From: Rhodococcus maanshanensis NBRC 100610 | GTDB taxonomy: Bacteria > Actinomycetota > Actinomycetes > Mycobacteriales > Mycobacteriaceae | Assembly: GCF_001894865.1 (NCBI RefSeq) | Contig: NZ_BCXA01000033.1 | Span: forward strand, 23,781 to 87,780 | DNA: 64,000 nt | Direction: 5' to 3' | Shown: positions 17,708-26,156 of the stretch, in pieces | How the letters are laid out: each line of letters begins with the position of its first letter | Position numbering within the stretch: position 1 is the first letter of the stretch | Position numbers and translations under genes: made by a program | Notes under the pieces: model-generated | Told to the model about the DNA's origin: nothing | The model's database searches: none | What the model saw: only the letters and a program-made list of their open reading frames with translations

Positions 17708-18411
17708 CCGACACCGACACCGCGCCCGACACCCAGCGGTGGGTCCGCCGGATCCTGATCGGACTGCTGGCGCTCGGGGCGGTGCTGTACTCGTCCTGGA
17801 TGCTGGAGTGGGTGCTGCCGACCGGCCTCGACCCGAGCCGGGCCTACGTCAGTGAACTCGCCGCGCTGGATCAGCCGTACGGCTTCCTCTTCCGCACCGG
17901 GGACCTGCTCACCGGCATAGTGCTCGCCACCGCGGCGGGGTTCGGCCTGGCGCTGCGGCCACGCCGGCTGCTGACCACGATCGGCTGGGTCGGCCTCGCG
18001 GTGTTCGCGGTCAGCACTTTCCTGGACTCCCGGATGCCGCTGGCCTGCTCCGCCCACGGCAGCAGCGAGTGCGCGAGCCGCGAGGAGGCCGGCCTGCTGC
18101 ACGCCGTCCGGTCGCTCCACGCCATCACCAGCTCGGCCGCCGCGACCGCCGCGGCCGTGTCGGTGTTCGCCTTCATCCTCGCCGCTTACCGCTACGGGTG
18201 GCCGCGGCCGCTGCGTTGGTACGGGCTGGGCGTCGTCGGCCTCTACACGGTTGGCACCGTGTGGACCCTCTTCGCCGTCGACATGGACGGTCGGGGCGAC
18301 GAGGTCTGGCTCCTCGGCTACGCACAGCGACTGCAGCTGATCGCGGTCACCGGCTGGATCGTGTTCGCCGCACTGATCGCCGCGCAGGAAGGCCGACGGG
18401 GTTCCACGTGA
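17704..18411 (+). CDS. DUF998 family membrane protein
   Basis: 235 residues, GTG 17704 overlapping the lysX stop by 4 bp, so translationally coupled. Six to seven membrane helices; DUF998 features are the [20 protein letters not shown] region after helix 1, [16 protein letters not shown] (a Cys pair on the outer side) and helices to the end. Function unknown. Tight coupling with lysX suggests a role in the membrane or in lipid modification (inference). The next gene also overlaps by 4 bp. Confidence 0.8.
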   Translation: MTDTDTAPDTQRWVRRILIGLLALGAVLYSSWMLEWVLPTGLDPSRAYVSELAALDQPYGFLFRTGDLLTGIVLATAAGFGLALRPRRLLTTIGWVGLAVFAVSTFLDSRMPLACSAHGSSECASREEAGLLHAVRSLHAITSSAAATAAAVSVFAFILAAYRYGWPRPLRWYGLGVVGLYTVGTVWTLFAVDMDGRGDEVWLLGYAQRLQLIAVTGWIVFAALIAAQEGRRGST

Positions 18412-19226
18412 AACCACCGGGAACCTTCGTCGAGGTCGGCGGCAGATCCCTGCACATGCTGGTGGAGGGGTCCGGCCCGCCGGTGGTGCTCGTCGGCGGC
18501 CTCGCGGGCAACTGGTTCGACTGGGACGCGGTCGCGGCCCTGCTCGCCCGGGCCTGCACGGTGGTGCGGTTCGACCGGCCCGGGTTCGGGCTCAGCCCCG
18601 CCTCCGACGAGCCGCCGACGGTCCGCGGGGAAGCCGACCGGATCGGTGCGGTGCTCGACGCGGTCGGGGTGCCCGCGCCCGTGACGGTGGTGGGCCACTC
18701 GATGGGCGGCTGGTACGCCGAGGGGTTCGCCCGGACGCACCCCGGCCGGGCCGCGGCCCTGGTGCTGCTGGACACCAGCATCCCCGCGCGCCACCCCGTC
18801 GCACTCCCCCGCCGGTGGCGGCTCGGCGTCTCGACCGGCCTCGCTCGAGGCGCCTCCGCGTGCGGGCTCCAGCGGCTGGCCGGTCCATGGGTGCGCCTGG
18901 CCACCCACGGCGCTCCCGACGAGGCGGCGGTCGACTGGATCCGGCAGACCTTCACCGACCCCGACTACCTGCGATCGGCCCTGATCGAGAACGCGGCGTA
19001 CCCGGACCTCGGCGTGGAGCTCGAGCAGCTCCGCCCCCTCGGCCCCCTGCCCCCGACCCTCGTGGTGGCGGCCGACTCCGGCCGGTCGCGCCGCTGGGTC
19101 CGCGCGCAGCGGCGGCTCGCCGACCGGCTCGGCGCCGGGTTCGAATCGCTGCGGCCCGCCCGGCACAACATGATGGCGGACCGTCCGGCCTCGGTCGCTG
19201 CCCTGATCGCCAGCATGACAGTCTGA
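18408..19226 (+). CDS. Alpha/beta hydrolase
   Basis: 272 residues from GTG 18408, overlapping the DUF998 gene. Standard fold: oxyanion region VVLVGGLAGNWFDWD, VVRFDRPGFGLS, nucleophile elbow VVGHSMGGWY, and the catalytic His near ARHNMM at the end; the acid residue is probably in VVAADSGRS. Substrate unknown; no signal peptide. As part of the lysX run it might act on a lipid or peptide conjugate (inference only). Confidence 0.85.
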   Translation: MKPPGTFVEVGGRSLHMLVEGSGPPVVLVGGLAGNWFDWDAVAALLARACTVVRFDRPGFGLSPASDEPPTVRGEADRIGAVLDAVGVPAPVTVVGHSMGGWYAEGFARTHPGRAAALVLLDTSIPARHPVALPRRWRLGVSTGLARGASACGLQRLAGPWVRLATHGAPDEAAVDWIRQTFTDPDYLRSALIENAAYPDLGVELEQLRPLGPLPPTLVVAADSGRSRRWVRAQRRLADRLGAGFESLRPARHNMMADRPASVAALIASMTV

Positions 19227-19230
19227 CCGG

Positions 19231-19845
19231 GTGCAACTGCTGCTGATCCGTCACGCGCTGCCCGAACGAATCCTCGCGGCCGAGTCCGCCGACGGTGCGG
19301 ACCCGGGCCTCACCGCGGAGGGTCACGCGCAGGCCGGACGGCTCCCCGGCGCCCTCGACCCCTACCCGATCTCCGCGATCGTCAGCAGCCCGCAGCGACG
19401 CGCCCTCGAGACGGCGGCCCCGGTCGCGGCAGCCCGCGGACTGACCGTGGCCGCCGATGCCGGGCTCGCCGAGTACGACCACCGCCGAGCGCATTACGTG
19501 CCCATCCACGAGGCGAAGACGATCGCCCCGGAGGCCTACGCCCGCATCCTGGCCGGGCACCTCCCCGACTTCGTCGACGAGCCGGAGTTCCGGTCCCGGG
19601 TCCACGAGGGCCTGGACCGGGTGATCGCCGGGGCCGCCCACGACGACACCGTGGCCGTGTTCGCGCACGGCGGCGTCATCAACGTGTACCTGCAGGGCCT
19701 GCTCGGCCTCGACCGGCCGCTCACCTTCCCGATCGACTATGCGTCGATCACCCGTGTCCTGGTGTCCCGCAACGGCAATGCGCGGGTGGCCTCGGTGAAC
19801 GAGACCGGCCACGTGCGGGACCTGCTGATCCGGCACCGCCCGTAG
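19231..19845 (+). CDS. Histidine phosphatase family protein
   Basis: 204 residues, GTG 19231, four bases after the hydrolase gene. The phospho-accepting LIRHALPE at residues 5-12, SSPQRRALETA (second Arg) and the second catalytic His in VFAHGGVINVYLQG identify a branch-1 histidine phosphatase. The acid in LAEYDHRR fits. Substrates range from phosphoglycerate to nucleotides and sugar phosphates and cannot be told here. Last gene of the lysX run. Confidence 0.9.
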   Translation: MQLLLIRHALPERILAAESADGADPGLTAEGHAQAGRLPGALDPYPISAIVSSPQRRALETAAPVAAARGLTVAADAGLAEYDHRRAHYVPIHEAKTIAPEAYARILAGHLPDFVDEPEFRSRVHEGLDRVIAGAAHDDTVAVFAHGGVINVYLQGLLGLDRPLTFPIDYASITRVLVSRNGNARVASVNETGHVRDLLIRHRP

Positions 19846-19861
19846 CGACCGGATCCCGGAC

Positions 19862-20158
19862 TCAGACCTCGATCGGGGTCAGCGGGTGGATCTGCGGCGC
19901 ACCCGCCAGGTGGGAACCGAACGTGCCCAGCGCGGCCTGCAGGTGCGGCGTCGCCATGTGCGCCTGCAGTGCCTCCTGACCGGTCCACACCTCGACCGTG
20001 ACGAAAGTGCCGGGGGCCGAAGACGATTCGTACAGCTCGTAGCCGAGGCAGCCGTCCTCACCACGACTGGCGGCGGCGAGGGTGGACAGGCCGTCCCGCA
20101 CGATCCGCTCCGAACCGGGCTTTGCGGCGATGGTGGCCACCACCTTCAGATCCGACAT
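19862..20158 (-). CDS. Antibiotic biosynthesis monooxygenase (ABM) domain protein
   Basis: 98 residues from ATG 20158, with an excellent SD (GGGAGAGGGAG). One ABM ferredoxin-like domain: LKVVATIAAKPGSERIVRDG, then DGCLGYELYESSSAPGTFVT, WTGQEALQAHMATPHLQAAL. It resembles cofactor-free quinol monooxygenases (YgiN type), which act as dimers. Convergent with the histidine phosphatase gene. No reaction is proven for this member. Confidence 0.88.
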   Translation of the reverse strand: MSDLKVVATIAAKPGSERIVRDGLSTLAAASRGEDGCLGYELYESSSAPGTFVTVEVWTGQEALQAHMATPHLQAALGTFGSHLAGAPQIHPLTPIEV

Positions 20159-20248
20159 CGACTCCCTCTCCCTCACGGCCACCCCGTGCGGCCCTTTCCG
20201 GTCACGCTACTTGCCCTCGGGCGCCCTCGTCGGGCTTATCCGAACCCC

Positions 20249-20281
20249 AAACTGGACGCTTGTACGTAAAAACTGGACGCT
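20249..20281 (+). promoter_or_regulatory. Two 12-bp direct repeats spaced 21 bp
   Basis: AAACTGGACGCT occurs at 20249-20260 and again at 20270-20281. The 21-bp offset is two turns of the helix, so two protein units would bind on the same face. Located ~175 bp upstream of the esterase gene at 20456, in a 297-bp gap that otherwise shows nothing. A candidate operator, possibly for the nearby PucR regulator (inference). Confidence 0.4.
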
Positions 20282-20455
20282 CAGTACAGAAGCCGTCGGA
20301 TTTCTCGTGCGGTGCGCCCGGTGGCAGGGCGGGCGATCCGCCCTAATGTCCTTGAAATGTCAGTGACCGCCATCACATTTTGACCGCGCAGGCGGCGTCA
20401 ACGCCGCGCGCACCGATGACGATCGCGTTCCCTGCGAAGCCCCAAGGATGTCAAC

Positions 20456-21541
20456 GTGACCAGCAGTGAAGTTGTGGAATTTGCCAGTGCCGGCGACCGC
20501 GAGTTCGGTCCGGTGCAGGCCCGGTTCGTCGACGGCGCCGTCGCGCCGCAGCCGGGACACCTCCCGACCACGGTTGATCGCCAGGAGATCCACGGCACCA
20601 GCATGCAGTCGCGCATGCTGGCCCACGCGCTGCGAATGACGGTCCGCCCGGTCATCTCGATGTGGGCGAAGGCGTCGACGCTGCCCTGGCCGATGAAGTT
20701 CCTCGACGACATCAGCGCCGTGATGCATCCCCCGATCGAGGGCACCCGCAGCCACACGATCCTGCTCGACAACTGCAGCGCACAGTGGGTCAAGGCGGAC
20801 GGCGCCGAGAGCGATCGCGTCGTCCTCTACCTACACGGCGGCGGATTCATGTTCTGCGGGATCGGCACCCACCAGCGCCTGGTCTCGCGGATCTCGGCCG
20901 CCGCACAGGCGCCGGTCCTGATGGTCGACTACCGGATGCTCCCGGCGCACAGCATCGGCGACGCGATCGAGGACGGGGTCAACGGCTACCGCTGGCTGCT
21001 GGCCAAGGGCTACCGGCCCGATCAGATCGTCATCGCGGGCGACTCGGCGGGCGGCTACCTGTCCTTCATGATCCCGCTGGCCCTCCGCGAGCAGGGCCTG
21101 CCCGGTCCGGCAGGCATCGTGGCGCTCTCGCCCCTCACCGAGATGGATCCGGCCCGCAAGACCGAGCACCGCAACGCAGGCCGCGACGCCATGCTCCCGA
21201 GCCATGCGCTCGGCGAGCTCGCCCGCATCTCCGGCCGCACCGACAGCCGGTCGGGGTCGGTCCGCGACCTGCTGCGGATGTGCCCGGTCGACAGCGACCT
21301 GCGGGGCCTGCCGCCGGTGCTGATCCAGGTCGGGTCGCACGAGCTGCTGCTGCCGGATTCGGAGCTGATGGCCGACCGGCTCGCCGAGGCGGGCGTGCCC
21401 TGCGAGCTCCAGGTGTGGCGCAAGCAGGTGCACGTATTCCAGGCGGCCGCCGACGTGGTGCCGGAGGCACAGCGCGCGATCGACGAGATCGCCTACTTCA
21501 TCAGGTCGGCGACGCGGGAACCGCTGAGCCTGGTCCGCTAG
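20456..21541 (+). CDS. HSL-family alpha/beta-hydrolase (esterase/lipase)
   Basis: 361 residues, GTG 20456 preceded by AAGGA. The hormone-sensitive-lipase family signature is clear: oxyanion motif YLHGGGFMFCG, nucleophile elbow IAGDSAGGYL, and C-terminal Asp/His region (LLPDSELMADRL; KQVHVFQ). No signal peptide, but the first ~110 residues form a long cap. Likely an intracellular carboxylesterase or triacylglycerol/steryl-ester lipase, like mycobacterial Lip proteins. Convergent with the PucR gene; the two stop codons share the palindrome CTAG. Confidence 0.9.
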   Translation: MTSSEVVEFASAGDREFGPVQARFVDGAVAPQPGHLPTTVDRQEIHGTSMQSRMLAHALRMTVRPVISMWAKASTLPWPMKFLDDISAVMHPPIEGTRSHTILLDNCSAQWVKADGAESDRVVLYLHGGGFMFCGIGTHQRLVSRISAAAQAPVLMVDYRMLPAHSIGDAIEDGVNGYRWLLAKGYRPDQIVIAGDSAGGYLSFMIPLALREQGLPGPAGIVALSPLTEMDPARKTEHRNAGRDAMLPSHALGELARISGRTDSRSGSVRDLLRMCPVDSDLRGLPPVLIQVGSHELLLPDSELMADRLAEAGVPCELQVWRKQVHVFQAAADVVPEAQRAIDEIAYFIRSATREPLSLVR

Positions 21542-22827
21542 CCGCCGGTGCTCGGGGCGGCCGAATCCGGTGCCGCCTCGAGCACGGCCGCGCCGAGCCA
21601 GTGACACAGCGCCAGCGCGATCTCCAGGTCGAGACGGCCGTCTCTGAGCTTGTGCCCGAGCTGATCCTCGGCCTTGCGGAGCCGGTACACCACCGAGTTC
21701 TTGTGCATTGTCAGCTGTTCCGCGGTCGCGGTGTAGCTGGCACCGTTGGCCAGGAACACGCGGATCGTCTCGCGCAGCCGCTCGCTCGCGGCATCGTCCA
21801 CGGCCAACGATCCGAGGATGTCGCGCACCCATCTCACGGTGGCCGGCATGTCCGCGCACATCAGCGCGATCGCGCCGACCTCCGTGCTGGAGACGACGAG
21901 CGGACCGTGACGCGCCGAGTTCTTCGCCACCAGCTGCGCCGACATCGCCTGCTCGTGGGTGCGCCGGAACCCGGCCACCCCCTCGGCAGGCACCCCGAAC
22001 GCGATCGTGACCGGGCGCTCCCAGCCGGCCACGATCGGCTCGATCGCCGAGAGGTCGACCGACGCCGCGACGGACAACCAGGCCCACGCCTCGTTGTCGG
22101 CGCGCGGCAGGACCAGTGGCGGCCCTGCGCAGCCGAGCCCTTTCGCGAGGGCGCCGACCGAACGCTCGAGGAAGCCCGTCTCGTCGTCACCGGATCCGGC
22201 GTGCTCGGTCGACAGCACCATGCCCAGATGGCGCTGGGACAGCCGGTATCCGAGGGTCAGTTCGGCGGCGGGCAGGTCCGTGACCCGGCCCGTCAGGAGC
22301 GTTCCGATGCAGGCTTCCCGCGAGACGCTGCTGCGACGCAGCCACTGTTCACGCTCGACCTCGTAGGCGGCCGCCAGCTGGTGCGCCACCCGGTCGCCGT
22401 AACCGGCGGTGTCGGTCATGATCAGCACCGCCGCCTGCGCGACCACCGCGGCATCGTCGGTGAGCAGTTCCATCTGCTCGAGGCACCACCGCATCACGGT
22501 GTCGGTGGACAGGCGGTTGGCCCGCTCCATCGCAGCGGGCGAGACCCCGCGTTGCGCGAGTCGCCGCACGTGCTCGAACGCCGCAGCCGGTGCATCCGTT
22601 CGCCCCGCCTCGATCCGGTGCTGCAGGATCTGGCGGATCGACGCCAGCGACTCCACCGTGGCGGCGGCCTGCATGGTGGCGATCAGCGGATCCCGGGCCT
22701 CCTCCATCTCCGAGGTCAGCCGGTCGATCACCCGCGCCGCGAGTTCCTCGCTCTGCGTCTCCATCGCCGACGCGAGCGCGACAACGAGCTCCCGCGCACC
22801 CAAGGCCGCTTCACTTGACGATCGCAT
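21538..22827 (-). CDS. PucR/CdaR family transcriptional regulator
   Basis: 429 residues. The C-terminal HTH is typical: LRETIRVFLANGASYTATAE, then LTMHKNSVVYRLRKAEDQLG. A central GGDEF-like CdaR domain (~170-290) and an N-terminal helical sensor domain (~1-160) precede it. PucR regulators usually activate catabolic genes in response to a ligand. It is convergent with the esterase gene, with stops overlapping in CTAG, so regulation of that gene would be through its own promoter; the direct repeat at 20249 is a candidate site. Confidence 0.9.
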   Translation of the reverse strand: MRSSSEAALGARELVVALASAMETQSEELAARVIDRLTSEMEEARDPLIATMQAAATVESLASIRQILQHRIEAGRTDAPAAAFEHVRRLAQRGVSPAAMERANRLSTDTVMRWCLEQMELLTDDAAVVAQAAVLIMTDTAGYGDRVAHQLAAAYEVEREQWLRRSSVSREACIGTLLTGRVTDLPAAELTLGYRLSQRHLGMVLSTEHAGSGDDETGFLERSVGALAKGLGCAGPPLVLPRADNEAWAWLSVAASVDLSAIEPIVAGWERPVTIAFGVPAEGVAGFRRTHEQAMSAQLVAKNSARHGPLVVSSTEVGAIALMCADMPATVRWVRDILGSLAVDDAASERLRETIRVFLANGASYTATAEQLTMHKNSVVYRLRKAEDQLGHKLRDGRLDLEIALALCHWLGAAVLEAAPDSAAPSTGG

Positions 22828-22940
22828 GCCGCTGCTCCCTCACGCCCGACCGGCTGTCCGCCGGTCGCAGGCATTGTGCCGGACCCTGCTCTCCTTGACC
22901 AGAGAAACCGGTGAGTCCGGCGCCGGGGCCGGTCGATCAC

Positions 22941-22961
22941 GCGATGAAGCGGGTTCATCGC
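22941..22961. promoter_or_regulatory. Inverted repeat upstream of pucR-like gene
   Basis: GCGATGAA-GCGGG-TTCATCGC, perfect 8-bp arms, in the 172-bp gap between the PucR gene start (22827) and the cutinase stop (23000). It could be the PucR operator or a weak terminator of the cutinase gene; there is no T-tract. Confidence 0.4.
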
Positions 22962-22999
22962 GGGATCGGAGGCGGTGACGGGGAGCAACCCCTCGGGGA

Positions 23000-23920
23000 T
23001 CAGGCGCGGTCGCGCAGCCAGCCGGCCAGCCAGGAGGTCGGGGTGTTCCCGGCGGCGTCGACCGCGTAGCCCTGGTAATCCTGGTGGGCGCCGGACCCGT
23101 AGAACCGCTCGAGCTGCTTACGGCGGCCCTTGTTCGCCTCGTCGGTGAGCTGGTTCTGCAGGGTCGGGATGCCGCCCGCGCCGAGCAGGTCGTTCCAGAT
23201 CATCGTCGCCTCGTCGCCGTAGCGCGGCGAATCCGAGGAGCCGGGATCCGAGTTCTGCGCGAGGAATCCGGCCAGCCTGGTGACGAAGTCGGTGCGCTCG
23301 GTCGCGCAGTACAGGTCCCCTGGTGCGCAGAAGGTCACCGTGCGATCGCTGAGCCAGCCGAAACCGCCGATTCGCGGGCCGCCCGAGCCGATGCCCGGCA
23401 CGGCCGGGCCGATCAGCACATCGCTGTCCGCGCGGCGCGGGTCGGACAGCAGCCCGACGGCCGCCACCCTCTCGGGCCGGATGGTGCTGGTGCCGGTGCC
23501 GATCTCCGCGGCCAGATCGCCTGCCGCGTCCGCACCCTGGCTGTAGCCGATGATGCCGAAACGTGTGTTGGCGCAGTCCCGTTGCATCGCTTCGAGCATG
23601 CCCCGCGCGTTATCGGTGGCCTGCTTCTTCGACGCCCCGTACACCTCGGCCTCCCACGGGAACGCGGTCGCCGCATAGGTGACGTAGTCGGCCCGGATCT
23701 TCGACGCGGGAAGCGCATTCGTCACGGCGGCGAGCATGCCGGGGCCGGGACGCTTGTCCGGCTGCGTTGACGTCTCCCAGGTACCCGGGACGGCCACCAC
23801 GTACATACTCGGGCAATTGCCTGCCGCCGGAGCGGCCTGGGCGGCCGTACCGGAGAGCACCGTCCCCACGGTGGCAGCAGCAAACGCGGACAGCACTGCG
23901 ATGGACTTCTTCAGGCGCAT
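23000..23920 (-). CDS. Secreted cutinase family esterase
   Basis: 306 residues from ATG 23920 (AAAGAGGGGG upstream). Signal peptide KKSIAVLSAFAAATVGTVLS with cleavage near AQAAPA. The mature part starts NCPSMYVVAVPGTWET; catalytic Ser in GIIGYSQGADAAG, Asp in FCAPGDLYC (with the disulfide Cys) and His in GAHQDYQGY. Actinobacterial cutinase-like proteins hydrolyse esters, phospholipids or, for Rv3802-type members, act on the mycolate envelope. Size (~306) matches the Rv3802 type, but orthology cannot be settled by eye. Confidence 0.9.
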   Translation of the reverse strand: MRLKKSIAVLSAFAAATVGTVLSGTAAQAAPAAGNCPSMYVVAVPGTWETSTQPDKRPGPGMLAAVTNALPASKIRADYVTYAATAFPWEAEVYGASKKQATDNARGMLEAMQRDCANTRFGIIGYSQGADAAGDLAAEIGTGTSTIRPERVAAVGLLSDPRRADSDVLIGPAVPGIGSGGPRIGGFGWLSDRTVTFCAPGDLYCATERTDFVTRLAGFLAQNSDPGSSDSPRYGDEATMIWNDLLGAGGIPTLQNQLTDEANKGRRKQLERFYGSGAHQDYQGYAVDAAGNTPTSWLAGWLRDRA

Positions 23921-24113
23921 TGTGCGAGCCCCCTCTTTCCTTCCGATTCCCGGCCTGGCCAGCACATGCTGCCATCGGGAGGTATCAAAAAGATGCACAG
24001 ACGATTAACGAGACGCTACCGCAACCACCGGTGATCTCGCGCGCCGATCCCACCCTCTGCGACGCCTCCGGGGCGGCCGCGGGCGAGAGCCCGCCTGCGG
24101 GCAGAATCGAACC

Positions 24114-24296
24114 ATGGTCGACACACCCGTGATCCTGACGATCGTCTCCGTCTGCGTCGGGTTCATCCTGTTCGTGACCGCCGCCAGCGGTGCCCGCGGA
24201 CGCTGGCGGCGCGGCGTGGTGATCGCCCTCTTCGCGGCCGCGATCTGCTGCCTGACGGTCGTTCCGCTGACCGTCGCGCTCACCGCAGGGGTGTAG
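24114..24296 (+). CDS. Small two-helix membrane protein
   Basis: 60 residues: VDTPVILTIVSVCVGFILFV, a short basic loop (GARGRWRRG), then VVIALFAAAICCLTVVPLTV. ATG 24114; no strong SD. Function unknown. High hydrophobicity with a positively charged hinge and a terminator just downstream support a real gene. Confidence 0.5.
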   Translation: MVDTPVILTIVSVCVGFILFVTAASGARGRWRRGVVIALFAAAICCLTVVPLTVALTAGV

Positions 24297-24302
24297 CGAG
24301 CG

Positions 24303-24339
24303 CGGGTGCGCCGCCGGCCGTGAGCCGACGACGCACCCG
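24303..24339. terminator. Bidirectional hairpin between convergent genes
   Basis: CGGGTGCG (24303-24310) pairs perfectly with CGCACCCG (24332-24339), with a GC-rich 21-nt loop. It lies between the convergent 60-aa gene and the Ig-repeat gene. No T-tract, as is usual in actinobacteria. Confidence 0.5.
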
Positions 24340-24354
24340 GGCACTCGGCCTCGA

Positions 24355-26067
24355 TCAGGAGCCGAAGATGCTCTCCAGGCTGCCGAGTCCGCCGCCGTTC
24401 CCCGGACCGGTTGCGCCGGGCACCGTCAGCGTCTGCGGAGCCGAGGCGGAACTGGTGAACCCGGCGTCACCGGTGAACTCCGCCGTGACGTTGTAGGTGC
24501 CGGAGTTGTGGAACGTGGTGGGCAGCGTCGCCACCCCGTCGACCACGTCGACCGGACCACCGATCAGCGAGGTGCCGATCTTGAACTGCACCTTGCCCTT
24601 GGCGTTGGCCGGGTCGACCGTCGCCCTCAGCGTCACCGGGACGTTCTTCTCCACGGTGCCGGGTGCCGCGAGGGTGGTGGTGGTCTCCACGTCCGCGGGC
24701 GCGGGCGTGGTGACGCTCACCGGGAAGGCGAGCGAGGTCGACGGCGCGAAACCCTGTGCACCGCTGAACTTCGCGACCACCCGATGGGTGCCCGTCGTGG
24801 TGAAGGTGTACGGGGCGACGGCGATGCCGTCGGTGCCGACCATGCCGGTCACCGGGGCCCCACCGTCGACGATGAAGTTCACCGTTCCGCCGGTGCCGGC
24901 GGGGGTGACCCGCGCCGTGAGGTTCACGTCCTGGCCGACCTTGGCGTCGGCCGGGGCCTCCACCGTGGTGGTGGTCACCGTGTCCGGCGGCGCGTCGGTG
25001 GTGACCTTGACGATCTTGGCCGCGGAGGTGGATCCCACGAATCCGGGTGCGCCGGAGTAGACCGCGGTGATCGAGTGGTCGCCGTCGGCGGTGAACGTCG
25101 TCGTGAGGGCCGCGCTGCCGCCTGCCACCGCGATCGGGTCGTCGAGCGTGGCGTCACCGTCCTTGAACTGCACCGTGCCCCCGTTTGCCGCGGGAGCGAC
25201 GTTGGCGGTCAGGGTGACCGGGGTGCCGTTCTTGGCGGTGCCAGGGCCGGCGAGCGTGGTGGTGGTGGCCTTGTCCGCCTCGGTGATGCTGGTCGTCGCC
25301 AGCGGGCCCGCACCCCCGTTGAGGGGCGCGGTCTCGCTGTCACGCGGGGTGCACTGGGTCGGGGCCCATGCGGTGATGATCAGCGTCGCCTTCGGCAGGA
25401 ACGTCAGGAAGTTCTTGTCGTTGGCCCACTTCCCCGCGTCACCGCCGGTGCGCAGCTTGATCTGGACGTTGCCAGAGGCCCCGGCCCGCAGTCGAGCCTT
25501 GACCTTGGGCAGCTGGAAGGTGGTGTTCGCGCCGCTCGCCGCGGGTGCGACGATGCCGCCCTCGGAGTTCTTGCTGGAGTTGGGACCGTTACCGATGACG
25601 GCGTTGTTGCCCGAGAGACGAATGATCGTCCCGTTGGGGTCGACAGTGCCGTTCTCGTTGACCCGCAAGACATTAGGTGCGACACCACTGAGTCCGGAAC
25701 TGGTTCCCGGGACGATGTCCGCACCGAGGAACTCCGCGTTCTGCGGCACGTCGACGTCGATCTTGATCCGCGAGACGTTCTGCACGCTCGCCCCCGACAC
25801 CGAGTTGGGGTAGGTGATCGGCGGGGGCGCGATGGTGACCTCGTACTCCTGACCGGCATCCACCGTCGTGGGGGCGTCGATCGTCACCGACGACGGCTGC
25901 GCCTGCACGGTCGGTCCGGCGACGGCCGACGGGGTCGCGAGGCAGGCGGCCGTGAAGTTGGTGGTGATCGGGGCGGCCTGGGCGGGCATGCCACCGAACA
26001 CGGTGATCCCGACGACGGCCGCCGCGGTGATCGGGGTCGCTATCCGCCGAATTCTTCTGTTCTGCAT
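24355..26067 (-). CDS. Exported Ig-like repeat protein (three repeats)
   Basis: 570 residues from ATG 26067 (AGGAGA upstream). Signal peptide ITAAAVVGITVFGGMPAQAA. Residues ~35-240 form a unique N-terminal domain (APPPITYPNSVSGASVQNVS onward). Three bacterial Ig-like repeats follow (~250-545), each with a TTTTLAGPGT-type start, GGTVQFKDGD and GDHSITAVYSG-like blocks. The end is Gly-rich: LGSLESIFGS. No LPXTG-type sorting signal or C-terminal membrane helix is visible, so it is either released or held by the mycolate layer (inference). Same repeat type and C-terminus as the next gene. Confidence 0.85.
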   Translation of the reverse strand: MQNRRIRRIATPITAAAVVGITVFGGMPAQAAPITTNFTAACLATPSAVAGPTVQAQPSSVTIDAPTTVDAGQEYEVTIAPPPITYPNSVSGASVQNVSRIKIDVDVPQNAEFLGADIVPGTSSGLSGVAPNVLRVNENGTVDPNGTIIRLSGNNAVIGNGPNSSKNSEGGIVAPAASGANTTFQLPKVKARLRAGASGNVQIKLRTGGDAGKWANDKNFLTFLPKATLIITAWAPTQCTPRDSETAPLNGGAGPLATTSITEADKATTTTLAGPGTAKNGTPVTLTANVAPAANGGTVQFKDGDATLDDPIAVAGGSAALTTTFTADGDHSITAVYSGAPGFVGSTSAAKIVKVTTDAPPDTVTTTTVEAPADAKVGQDVNLTARVTPAGTGGTVNFIVDGGAPVTGMVGTDGIAVAPYTFTTTGTHRVVAKFSGAQGFAPSTSLAFPVSVTTPAPADVETTTTLAAPGTVEKNVPVTLRATVDPANAKGKVQFKIGTSLIGGPVDVVDGVATLPTTFHNSGTYNVTAEFTGDAGFTSSASAPQTLTVPGATGPGNGGGLGSLESIFGS

Positions 26068-26105
26068 GAATTCTCCTGAGATAGGGAAAGTCTGGATCCC
26101 ACCCG

Positions 26106-26138
26106 GGCCCTGGGCGTGCACGCGTCACGCCCAGGGCC
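26106..26138. terminator. Strong hairpin between the two Ig-repeat genes
   Basis: GGCCCTGGGCGTG and CACGCCCAGGGCC form a perfect 13-bp stem with a 7-nt loop, just beyond the stop of the upstream Ig-repeat gene (26157) and before the next gene start. The two genes are thus likely separate units. Confidence 0.8.
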
Positions 26139-26156
26139 GGTGGTGGGGTGGGTCGG

